This document shows positions 1 through 5,292 of a stretch of DNA of 6,228 nt, piece after piece. A program made the position numbers and the translations under genes. Source of the DNA: an uncultured Kiritimatiellota bacterium (lineage in GTDB: Bacteria; Verrucomicrobiota; Kiritimatiellia; RFP12; UBA1067). The notes beneath the pieces are model-generated. The model made no database searches, was not told where the DNA came from, and was given only the letters and a program-made list of their open reading frames with translations. Positions within the stretch are counted from its first letter, which is position 1, and each line of letters opens with the position of its first letter. The stretch covers positions 1-6,228 of the forward strand of contig CAKTZA010000106.1 in NCBI GenBank assembly GCA_934635045.1, in the 5' to 3' direction.

Positions 1-2
1 TG

Positions 3-76
3 TCAGTATGCCATTATCCTTACTGAGTAGATTCCTTTCATTCTACAAGTTCAGCCAAGCTTGCTTGGCGCACCAT
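3..76 (-). other. Two tandem 12-codon ORFs in a leader (speculative)
   Basis: Two tiny ORFs lie in the presumed 5' leader of a gene that starts beyond the left edge. The first (76 to 38) reads MVRQASLAELVE and is preceded by AAAAGGAA, a good Shine-Dalgarno match about 8-9 bases before its ATG. Its TGA overlaps the ATG of the second (41 to 3, MKGIYSVRIMAY) in an ATGA junction. Both are exactly 12 codons plus stop. They could be translated leader peptides, or chance ORFs in an untranslated leader. No homology is recognised; the ribosome-binding site of the first is the only positive evidence. Confidence 0.22.
54..69. repeat. Short perfect inverted repeat in the leader
   Basis: GCCAAGC and GCTTGGC are separated by TT, a perfect 7+2+7 inverted repeat. 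It lies roughly 40-55 bases downstream of the transcription start expected from the promoter at 115-144. Because it is a compact dyad with a 2-base centre, a DNA operator is more likely than an RNA hairpin, whose loop would be too tight without opening a pair. No regulator family is identifiable. Confidence 0.4.
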
Positions 77-114
77 TGTTACTTTCCTTTTAACACGAGT
101 TTATTATGAAAGGG

Positions 115-144
115 AGTATACCAAAAACCGGGCGGCTAAATCAA
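115..144 (-). promoter_or_regulatory. Predicted sigma70-type promoter with extended -10
   Basis: On the minus strand the sequence has TTGATT at 144-139, an 18-base spacer, and TATACT at 120-115. The -10 is preceded by TGG, giving an extended -10 (TGnTATACT). It lies just downstream of the GH16 stop codon and points left, so it should drive a gene that starts outside the window. The same TTTGGTAT string occurs in the promoters at 3572 and 5071. Confidence 0.5.
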
Positions 145-152
145 CACAGCCG
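123..152 (-). terminator. Weak terminator-like hairpin after GH16
   Basis: In the minus-strand transcript CGGCT (152-148) can pair with AGCCG (137-133) across a 10-base loop, and five T residues follow at 127-123. The stem is only 5 bp and five bases separate it from the T run, so this is a poor intrinsic terminator at best. It overlaps the promoter described at 115-144. Confidence 0.2.
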
Positions 153-155
153 TTC

Positions 156-1016
156 TCACCGCTTGGCCTGTACGCCTTCCGCGCCGCCATCCTTCTGGTA
201 GACGCGGATCCAGTCGACCTCGAAGCGCGTGGCGCCGTCCACCTCGACCTCGGACTCCGGCAGCATCCACGGCGCGCCCAGCGCCAGGTTGAGCAGGATG
301 AAGTGCGGACGGGAAAAGGCGTCGCCGTATCGGTCAAGCGGGAAGTGCCCGTAGCGGATGCCGTCGTAGAAGCACGTCGCGCCCCGCTCGTCCCACTCCA
401 GGGCGTAGACGTGAAAGCCGTCCGTCGGGGCCTGTCCCCGCAGGTCGCAGAGCCCCGGCGTGGCGTGCCTGCCCGTCTCCGGCGAGCGCCCGTGCACGTT
501 GCAGGTCAGCCGGTCCGGCTCCTGCCCCCAGAACTCCAGGACGTCGATCTCGCCGCACGCCGGCCAGCCGACCTCGCCGATGTTCGCCCCCAGCGTCCAG
601 ATCGCGGGCCAGCTCCCCTTCCGCGCGGGCACCTTCGCCCGGCACTCGATCCGCCCGTAGGTGAACGCGAACCGGTTGCGCGTGTTGATCGAGCCGGACG
701 TGAGCGTGATGTCCGGGCGCGCACGCTTCCAGTCGTTCGTCCGTCCGGGCGTGTAGCCCGGATTCTTCCACTGGACGCGCCGGCCCTGCAGCACGAGACA
801 GCCGTTCTCCAGCCGGACGTTCTCCGACAGGTTCGTGTAGAACTGGTACTCCCGGTTCCGTATGAAGCCCAGCTCATAGTCCCATTTCGTGGCGTCGAGC
901 GCCGTCCCGTTGAACTCGTCCGACCAGACGAGCTTCCAGCCTGATTCTGCCGTCCCGACGAGGGCGGACGAAACCACCGCCAGCACGGCAGCCTTCCTGA
1001 AAATTGCATGCTTCAT
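156..1016 (-). CDS. Secreted glycoside hydrolase family 16 endo-glucanase (laminarinase type)
   Basis: The 286-residue product is a GH16 enzyme, a retaining endo-hydrolase that most often cuts beta-1,3- or mixed beta-1,3/1,4-glucans. The active-site motif GEIDVLEFWG is intact: E156 is the expected nucleophile, D158 the assisting acid and E161 the acid/base. This ExDxxE form is typical of laminarinase-like members. Other family landmarks are WSDEFNGTALDATKW (31-45), YGRIECRAKVP followed by SWPAIWTLG (120-143), and the C-terminal VDWIRVYQK strand (267-275). Residues 1-23 form a signal peptide with a basic start and hydrophobic core, probably cleaved after GTA, so it is exported. I chose the ATG at 1016 over the in-frame ATG at 1043 because AAGGAA precedes it by about 9 bases and the signal peptide starts there. 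The length is that of a bare catalytic domain, with no carbohydrate-binding module visible. The gene lies 36 bases after the repeat-protein gene, so co-transcription is likely. Exact substrate is not readable from sequence; family call very secure. Confidence 0.95.
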   Translation of the reverse strand: MKHAIFRKAAVLAVVSSALVGTAESGWKLVWSDEFNGTALDATKWDYELGFIRNREYQFYTNLSENVRLENGCLVLQGRRVQWKNPGYTPGRTNDWKRARPDITLTSGSINTRNRFAFTYGRIECRAKVPARKGSWPAIWTLGANIGEVGWPACGEIDVLEFWGQEPDRLTCNVHGRSPETGRHATPGLCDLRGQAPTDGFHVYALEWDERGATCFYDGIRYGHFPLDRYGDAFSRPHFILLNLALGAPWMLPESEVEVDGATRFEVDWIRVYQKDGGAEGVQAKR

Positions 1017-1052
1017 TGTCTTTCGTTCCTTCAGTTCGCACATGATAGCGTT

Positions 1053-3290
1053 TTATCGGATGATCATCAACACGCCCGGATGTCCGACCGTGATCGAGCC
1101 GTCGCCGACGCAGGTCGCGCAGTTGGCCTTCGTGTAGCGTCCGGGCGACAGGGAAACGCCATCGACCGTCATCGCGGCAAGGCGCACGCGGACGCCCGCC
1201 GCGACGCTGACCTTCGCGCCGCCGGAAACCGTCAGGCTCGCCTCGGACGACAGGTTTCCCTTCGCCGCCAGCTCCAGAACGGTCGTCTCGCCCGAGATGC
1301 GCACCTCGCGGCTCGCGCACACGCTCGCGGCCATCAGCCGGTTCGTGCCGTGGAGGAACGACGTCGGCTTTTCGGGATCGTCGCCGACGCACCCCCTGAA
1401 CTCGACCGGGAACGCGGACGGATAGACGACGCCGTTTTCGGTTTTGGCGCCGCCGTCACGGACGACGGAACCGTGCACGTCGCCGTTCACCGAAACGACG
1501 AAGTTCCGGCTCCCGTTGTCGTTTCGGAACGTCACCGTTCCCCCGGCCGTCACATCCCCCTTGAGGGTCAGAGACCCGAAGTCCTGCCGGATCAGGAAGT
1601 CGCCGTCACCCGTGACCGCGCCGCCGACGGTCGCCTCGTTCGAGGCGTAGACGGCCCCCTTCCCCGCCGTGACGGCACCGTGCACGATGACGTCGTTCGG
1701 CAGCGTCATCCCCCATTTCAGCAGCCAGAGGCAGGGGCTCGCGTCCGACTGGCGCCACAGGTGCACAGCTCCCGTGCCCAGCTGGCCGGACGCCACCCCG
1801 TCAAGCTGCACCGCGCCCAGCAGCCGGATCTCCGTTCCGCCGGCATAGTCGCTCTTCGCGTTCAGGCGCAGATAGCCTTCGCCCACTGTGCCCAGGAGCC
1901 GCAGGGCGCCCGCGCCGGCAAAGGCCGTCTCGAACGCGACGGAGCCGCCCGCCGCGAAGACCGTCAGCCCCTCGTCGCCCAAGTCGACGGACTCGCCGGC
2001 CGTCCCCACCGTGACGTGCCTGTTCTGAGCCGTGGCGTTCGTGAAGACGACGGTCGCGCCGCTGCCGGGAACCTTCGCCGGATCCCAGTTGGAGGGCTCG
2101 CCCCAGGCGCCGGACGCGCCGCCGACCCAGTAATGCGCCGACGACGGCAGGACGAGTACGCGCCCCTCGCCCTGAATCGCCTCCGGTAAGTCCGCCGCAC
2201 CGTAAACGCCCGCCGCCGCGCGCGTGCCGGCGACGGAAAGGGACGACACACCCACGACGACCCCCGCCGACAGGTCAAGGACGCCGCCAGCTTCCACGGA
2301 CACCTGCGGCAGCCCCGTCAGATTGTCCGAACTCGACAGCTTCAGGCGCGCGCCGCCGCCCCCGACGGAAACGGACTTCCCGGCCCAGCGCGCCGCCGCC
2401 GTCAGCTCGTTCGTGCCGGCGTTCACCGTCAGCGAGCGGTCCGCCGCCGTCGAGACGCCCGAAAAGCGGACGACCGACCCGAAATCGTCCGCGCCAGTCT
2501 TCTGCTCGACGACGACGTCCGCGTCAATCGCCCCGGTCACGTCCAGATACGCGCCCCGCCAGTCCGCCTGCGCCCGGCCCGCCAGCGTGACCGTGTGCCC
2601 CGGCGCCGAAATGGAGGCGTAGGACACCACGCTGTAGTTCTGGCGAATGAGGAAGTCGTCCTCGGCCGTGATGGCCCTCAAGGTGCGGTCAAGCGGATTG
2701 CCGACCTCAATCGAGCCGGGGCTGTCAAGATCCGTGCGTCCCGTGACGATGCGGATCGGGTTCGACAGCCGCGCATCATACGCCGACAGGTTCAGGTACG
2801 GCGTCTCGGACGCGTCGTCCGACCGCGACAGCACGACCTCGCCCGTCCCGCCGCCGAGCGTCTCGCCGTTGCGGAGGCCCGGCGTCAGGCTACCGTCGCC
2901 CACCAGAATGCCGCCCGTGGACGTCGAGGCCGCCGTCAGGCGCAGCACGCCCGCGCCGAGCTTGACGATCCGGCCCGCCCCTGCGAACTTGACGGACGAC
3001 TCCAGCTCCTTCGGGACGCGCAAGGTGATGCCCGACGCGCCGAAATCGAAGACCTCCTCCGTCAGCGTCACCTTGGCGGCGTCCGGGAAGACGACCTCGT
3101 CGCCGGGCTCCGGCGCACCGTTGTCGTAATTGGCCGCTGCGGTGAACGAGCCGCTGGACGCGCCCGTCCAGGTCGTCGTCTTGGCCGGGGCGCACAGGAC
3201 GGCCGCCGAGGAGACGATGCCCGCGACGAGCGACGCAAGGCGAACCCGCCCGCCTGTCGTGTCCTGACGTTGAACGTTGATCTGTTTCAT
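1053..3290 (-). CDS. Exported two-module autotransporter-associated beta-strand repeat protein
   Basis: The 745-residue product is rich in Gly, Ala, Ser, Thr and Val and alternates short beta strands with glycine turns, as in a beta-helix. Stretches such as KLGAGVLRLTAASTSTGG (110-127) and LRLNAKSDYAGGTEI (474-488) resemble the autotransporter-associated beta-strand repeat (PATR family), which is abundant in large surface proteins of PVC bacteria. An N-terminal export signal is seen: basic residues, then a hydrophobic run (19-34) and a likely cleavage after APA (34-36). No C-terminal autotransporter barrel, PEP-CTERM anchor or catalytic motif is visible, so it is probably secreted or surface-associated. 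The protein is a tandem duplication of about 350 residues (see the repeat entry). The ATG at 3290 was chosen because AGAGGA lies about 8-9 bases upstream and the signal peptide begins there; the in-frame extension to a TTG at 3401 would add an Arg-rich stretch with no such support. The GH16 gene follows closely. A role in binding or displaying glycan-active enzymes is only inference. Confidence 0.85.
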   Translation of the reverse strand: MKQINVQRQDTTGGRVRLASLVAGIVSSAAVLCAPAKTTTWTGASSGSFTAAANYDNGAPEPGDEVVFPDAAKVTLTEEVFDFGASGITLRVPKELESSVKFAGAGRIVKLGAGVLRLTAASTSTGGILVGDGSLTPGLRNGETLGGGTGEVVLSRSDDASETPYLNLSAYDARLSNPIRIVTGRTDLDSPGSIEVGNPLDRTLRAITAEDDFLIRQNYSVVSYASISAPGHTVTLAGRAQADWRGAYLDVTGAIDADVVVEQKTGADDFGSVVRFSGVSTAADRSLTVNAGTNELTAAARWAGKSVSVGGGGARLKLSSSDNLTGLPQVSVEAGGVLDLSAGVVVGVSSLSVAGTRAAAGVYGAADLPEAIQGEGRVLVLPSSAHYWVGGASGAWGEPSNWDPAKVPGSGATVVFTNATAQNRHVTVGTAGESVDLGDEGLTVFAAGGSVAFETAFAGAGALRLLGTVGEGYLRLNAKSDYAGGTEIRLLGAVQLDGVASGQLGTGAVHLWRQSDASPCLWLLKWGMTLPNDVIVHGAVTAGKGAVYASNEATVGGAVTGDGDFLIRQDFGSLTLKGDVTAGGTVTFRNDNGSRNFVVSVNGDVHGSVVRDGGAKTENGVVYPSAFPVEFRGCVGDDPEKPTSFLHGTNRLMAASVCASREVRISGETTVLELAAKGNLSSEASLTVSGGAKVSVAAGVRVRLAAMTVDGVSLSPGRYTKANCATCVGDGSITVGHPGVLMIIR
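1080..3176 (-). repeat. Internal tandem duplication within the repeat protein
   Basis: Residues about 39-382 and 386-737 of the protein are diverged copies of one module. Matching landmarks recur at a nearly constant offset: W-x-G-x-x-SG near 41 and 388, followed by P-x-x-G-x-x-VVF; a T/Y-x-GG repeat near 124 and 483; FLIRQ at 213 and 565; GTN-E/R-L at 292 and 648. The endings also match: a beta-rich stretch, then V-x-G-x-x-x-x-x-G-x-Y, then G-E/D-G-x-V/I-x-V (351-380 and 707-735). The offsets (347-359 residues) indicate a duplication of the whole module, not scattered short repeats. Similarity is visible in protein but not obvious in DNA, so the event is old. Confidence 0.75.
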
Positions 3291-3354
3291 GGTGTTTTTC
3301 CTCTCTTGTGTTTGGCTGGATTGCCTGTTTGGGGTCAGTTCGTGGTGTGAACGC

Positions 3355-3399
3355 AAAAAGCGCCTAAGGCGGCGGCTCCTGAAGAACCGTCGCAGGCGC
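3355..3399 (-). terminator. Terminator-like hairpin, possible attenuator
   Basis: Read on the minus strand, GCGCCT (3399-3394) pairs with AGGCGC (3365-3360) as an outer stem. CGGTTCT (3389-3383) pairs with GGAGCCG (3379-3373), with two G-U pairs, as an inner stem around UCA. A run of five T residues (3359-3355) follows directly. This has the layout of an intrinsic terminator, though with an asymmetric internal loop. It sits 65 bases before the repeat-protein ATG, which is the wrong place for ending that gene but suitable for attenuation or for ending a short upstream RNA. A competing small hairpin CGCCT-T-AGGCG is also possible. Confidence 0.4.
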
Positions 3400-3463
3400 A
3401 ACCGAGACGCACGACAGCGGCCGTCAGGCGGCCTTCTGCGGCGTCAGCTAAAAGCGGCGCGGG

Positions 3464-3562
3464 TTAGGTACTGGAACCGTGCGCGAACGCGCTGACGCGG
3501 CCTCTGCCGCGCCTCATGAGAGCCTTGCGCTCCACGTTCTCGAATTCCAGCTTCTCCATCAT
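3464..3562 (-). CDS. Possible 32-residue leader peptide or small protein
   Basis: A short ORF starts with MMEKLEFENVER and ends in an Arg/Gly/Ser-rich tail (RRGRGRVSAFAHGSST) before TAA. Its first ATG is only about 10 bases from the predicted -10 element, so it would be translated from a nearly leaderless message; no Shine-Dalgarno sequence is possible. No family is recognised. Amino-acid composition of the first half is protein-like (charged, amphipathic), whereas the second half coincides with palindromic GC-rich DNA. It could be a regulatory leader peptide, a real microprotein, a degraded gene start, or chance. Confidence 0.25.
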   Translation of the reverse strand: MMEKLEFENVERKALMRRGRGRVSAFAHGSST

Positions 3563-3571
3563 TTGGTGCGT

Positions 3572-3600
3572 ATGATACCAAATCCCGCCGCCCAATACAA
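3572..3600 (-). promoter_or_regulatory. Predicted sigma70-type promoter with extended -10
   Basis: The minus strand shows TTGTAT (3600-3595), a 17-base spacer, and TATCAT (3577-3572), preceded by TGG for an extended -10. Spacing is ideal and the -10 matches consensus at 5 of 6 positions; the -35 is weak (3 of 6). A 7-bp inverted repeat, ATTTGGT (3561-3567) and ACCAAAT (3577-3583), straddles the -10 and the expected start, which could be a regulator site. The promoter probably drives the leader and the repeat-protein and GH16 genes. Confidence 0.5.
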
Positions 3601-3688
3601 TACGTTTTTCAACAAAATAAAATCATGTTTTAAGCAAGAGCCAGATTCGGCCATTCCTACGGGGGTACAAGACTGTCGAAATGTTCCG

Positions 3689-3704
3689 CAATGAATCCTC
3701 ATTG
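3689..3704 (-). terminator. Small hairpin right after the ATPase stop codon
   Basis: CAATGA and TCATTG form a perfect 6-bp stem with a 4-base loop, starting three bases past the ATPase TGA. No T run follows and the stem is AT-rich, so it would be a weak terminator or simply a 3'-end protecting hairpin. Between 3601 and 3688 I see no other feature. Confidence 0.25.
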
Positions 3705-3706
3705 AT

Positions 3707-5014
3707 TCAGCCGACCGCCATCGGATCCAAGAGGAAGTCAGCAAGACTGATGTTCAAGATTCCATTGTCGTCAAACCATCGAAGGCCGACATCCTGGCGA
3801 ACGATGATCTTTCTGAACGAGTCGCCCGTGAGCGAGAACGGCTTGAACTCGCTTGCGCGTTTGCACACATCCCCTTCGGGAAGCGCAAATGCCGACTGAA
3901 CATACACACGCTCACCGCCCTTGTTGACGACAAAGTCAATCTCGCGTGGGACGCGCACGGATTGACCGTTCGCATTGATCTCGCGCGAATAGACCACGCC
4001 GACATCGACTGCATACCCACGCGCCACAAGTTCGTTATAGATGACGTTCTCCATCAGATGCGTCACCTCTTGTTGCCGAAAGCCAGTCCGCGCGTTCCGA
4101 AGACCAACGTCTTCGCAATAGTACTTGTTCGGATAGTCAAAATAGCTCTTTCCCTTCACGTCATATCGCCGAGCCTCAGAAAACAGGAATGCGTCCATCA
4201 GGTATTCGACATACGAAAGGACGGTCTGCCGCGAGACGTCGCACCCGTACGCCGTCTTCAGCGAATTGGCAATGTTGTTGGGGTTCGTCAGAGACCCGAT
4301 TCCCGAACAGAGGAAATCCGTCACATTGTTCAGCACATCAACACGTGTGATCCGCTTTCGCTCGACGATATCCTTGAAATAAACCTCTTCGAACAGGCCT
4401 TTTAGGTATTGTTCGCGCGACGCATCGTCCGGACGCGAAAGCGCAAACGGCATTCCGCCGTAACGCATATACCGCTCCAGCGCATCGCGGCGGTCGCCGC
4501 CGACCACGCCGAAATACTCAGCGAACGTCAGCGGATGCATCCGCACCTCATCTCCACGCCCGCGAAATTCCGTCAAGACGTCTTTCGACAGCATCTTTGA
4601 ATTGGATCCCGTCACATAGACGTCCAGGTCATCCATGTGAAGGAAACCGTTGAGCGCATCGTAGAAGGTAATCTTCTTCCCGTCCGGCACATAGGGGTTC
4701 GGGACTGCCTCGCACATCTGGATCTCATCAATGAACAAGTAGCATTTCGTCCCGTCACCGTGCGCAGCCTTCCACTCTCGAACGGTCTTGTCCAGTTCAA
4801 GTGGGTTTCGGCATCTGATCCATGTGCTGTCGTCCAGTTCAAGCATCAGGATGTCCTGATCCAAGACACCCTTTTCCCGCTTGAGCCAATCCCGGAAAAG
4901 CGTCTTCAGCAAGTAGGACTTTCCGCACCGACGGATGCCGGTGACGATTTTCACCTGACCATTCCACATACGGGCCACAAGTGCCTTTAGGTATCTGTCT
5001 CGTTGAATTCTCAT
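3707..5014 (-). CDS. AAA_14 / DUF4143 family ATPase
   Basis: This complete 435-residue protein has the standard architecture and length of the DUF4143 ATPases. The AAA_14 domain (about 15-165) carries Walker A GIRRCGKS (26-33), Walker B YLFIDEIQ (92-99, with D96 and E97), a sensor-1-like VTGSNSK (134-140) and an RGRG arginine-finger segment (151-154). A winged-helix-like region follows (about 225-290, including SRQTVLSYVEYLMDAFLF). It ends in a PD-(D/E)XK-nuclease-like DUF4143 region with KYYCEDVGLRNA (297-308), E323 in LMENVIYNEL, and REIDFVVNKGGERVYVQSAF (357-376). The position usually written E-x-K reads Q-x-A here, as in many members, so nuclease activity is doubtful. The protein is cytoplasmic, and its biological role is not established for this family. 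No clear Shine-Dalgarno site precedes the ATG at 5014; a nine-codon ORF overlaps it and may couple translation. The coding DNA is visibly lower in GC than the flanking genes, suggesting a transferred gene. The promoter region carries paired dyads. Confidence 0.93.
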   Translation of the reverse strand: MRIQRDRYLKALVARMWNGQVKIVTGIRRCGKSYLLKTLFRDWLKREKGVLDQDILMLELDDSTWIRCRNPLELDKTVREWKAAHGDGTKCYLFIDEIQMCEAVPNPYVPDGKKITFYDALNGFLHMDDLDVYVTGSNSKMLSKDVLTEFRGRGDEVRMHPLTFAEYFGVVGGDRRDALERYMRYGGMPFALSRPDDASREQYLKGLFEEVYFKDIVERKRITRVDVLNNVTDFLCSGIGSLTNPNNIANSLKTAYGCDVSRQTVLSYVEYLMDAFLFSEARRYDVKGKSYFDYPNKYYCEDVGLRNARTGFRQQEVTHLMENVIYNELVARGYAVDVGVVYSREINANGQSVRVPREIDFVVNKGGERVYVQSAFALPEGDVCKRASEFKPFSLTGDSFRKIIVRQDVGLRWFDDNGILNISLADFLLDPMAVG

Positions 5015-5040
5015 TTTTGAACCGCTCTATCGACTTTCAT
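5011..5040 (-). CDS. Nine-codon upstream ORF overlapping the ATPase start
   Basis: The ORF reads MKVDRAVQK and its TGA overlaps the ATPase ATG in an ATGA junction, the arrangement seen in translational coupling. The ATPase itself lacks a visible ribosome-binding site, which makes coupling plausible. The upstream ORF has only a weak AGG about 7 bases before its ATG, and that segment falls inside the dyad at 5033-5070, so in RNA it could be sequestered in a hairpin. It may equally be a chance ORF. Confidence 0.3.
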   Translation of the reverse strand: MKVDRAVQK

Positions 5041-5070
5041 TTTAGGCCTGATGCGGCCTAAGTTGAAAGT
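5033..5070. promoter_or_regulatory. Operator-like dyad 1, at the ATPase transcription start
   Basis: A 16+6+16 dyad: left arm ACTTTCATTTTAGGCC (5033-5048), right arm GGCCTAAGTTGAAAGT (5055-5070), complementary at 14 of 16 positions, with a perfect TTAGGCC-N6-GGCCTAA core (5042-5061). It begins one base downstream of the -10 element and covers the expected start of transcription, where a bound protein would block RNA polymerase. In RNA it would instead form a strong hairpin at the 5' end of the message. Confidence 0.6.
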
Positions 5071-5079
5071 ATTATACCA
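5071..5079 (-). promoter_or_regulatory. Extended -10 promoter of the ATPase gene
   Basis: The minus strand reads TGGTATAAT (5079-5071), a consensus TATAAT with the extended TGn. No convincing -35 hexamer is found at 16-18 bases, as is common for extended -10 promoters. Transcription should begin near 5064, giving a leader of about 50 bases. The promoter lies between the two dyads. Confidence 0.6.
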
Positions 5080-5105
5080 AATTCTTTCCGCACTACGCTT
5101 CAGTC

Positions 5106-5143
5106 GCCATCAACTTAGGCCCAATCCGGCCAAAGTCGAAAAT
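5106..5143. promoter_or_regulatory. Operator-like dyad 2, upstream of the ATPase promoter
   Basis: This is a second copy of the dyad: TTAGGCC-CAATCC-GGCCAAA core at 5115-5134, with outer arms 5106-5121 and 5128-5143. Each arm matches the corresponding consensus arm at about 13 of 16 positions; TCAACTTAGGCC (5110-5121) is a perfect reverse complement of 5055-5066. Its centre (5124.5) is 73 bp from that of dyad 1 (5051.5), close to seven helical turns, so both sites would face the same side of the DNA. From 5144 to 5242 I see only AT-rich sequence without a clear feature. Confidence 0.55.
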
Positions 5144-5242
5144 CAGTCCGCCTTACACCAGAATTTTCCGCATCAAATTCTCATCTCATTGCTATCTTTA
5201 CAAAATGAAAGATTTTCACTAATTTTCAAGCATCAAATCTGA

Positions 5243-5272
5243 GGACAGGCCCCACCGAACAGGGGCCTGTCC
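5243..5272 (-). terminator. Strong GC-rich hairpin after GH2 (terminator or REP-like)
   Basis: GGACAGGCCCC (5243-5253) and GGGGCCTGTCC (5262-5272) form a perfect 11-bp stem with an 8-base loop. On the minus strand it starts 20 bases after the GH2 stop codon. No T run follows (TCAGATTTGATG), so it is not a classic intrinsic terminator. The GGGGCCTGTCCCC half resembles palindromic REP-type intergenic elements of PVC genomes, and could serve mRNA 3'-end protection or termination with help. Confidence 0.5.
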
Positions 5273-5292
5273 CCACGCAGACCCGACGCACG

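Larger units (their letters stand above)
3291..3566 (-). promoter_or_regulatory. Candidate long structured 5' leader of the repeat-protein gene
   Basis: This is most of the 416-base gap between the ATPase and the repeat-protein gene. A transcript from the promoter at 3572-3600 would begin near 3565 and run about 275 bases before the ATG at 3290. Within it are several GC-rich inverted repeats: CGCGGC-CTCT-GCCGCG (3496-3511), GCGCG-AA-CGCGC (3481-3492), GGCCG-TCAGG-CGGCC (3419-3433, bracketed by GACGC and GCGTC at 3406 and 3441), then the terminator-like element at 3355-3399. I match it to no known riboswitch. It may be an attenuated leader, a small RNA ending near 3355, or merely GC-rich non-coding DNA. 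From 3354 to 3311 there is no second obvious promoter. Confidence 0.35.

Noticed and set aside
1008..2189. A 393-codon open frame on the plus strand
   Set aside because: It is antisense to the repeat-protein gene, is extremely Arg/Ala-rich with no domain, and has no ribosome-binding site; a shadow caused by high third-position GC.
3291..3401. N-terminal extension of the repeat protein to a TTG at 3401
   Set aside because: It would put a run of Arg residues before the signal peptide; the ATG at 3290 has a good ribosome-binding site and the extension overlaps the terminator-like hairpin.
3277..3495. Arg-rich plus-strand ORF (KKRLRRRLLKNRRRRN region)
   Set aside because: Composition is explained by GC-rich palindromic DNA of the leader, and most of it has no start signal; no known basic protein family is matched.
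5055..5121. Terminal inverted repeats of a miniature mobile element (GGCCTAAGTTGA ... TCAACTTAGGCC)
   Set aside because: The 12-bp arms are parts of two full dyads, each symmetric on its own, and they enclose a promoter; no target-site duplication is seen, so an operator pair explains more.
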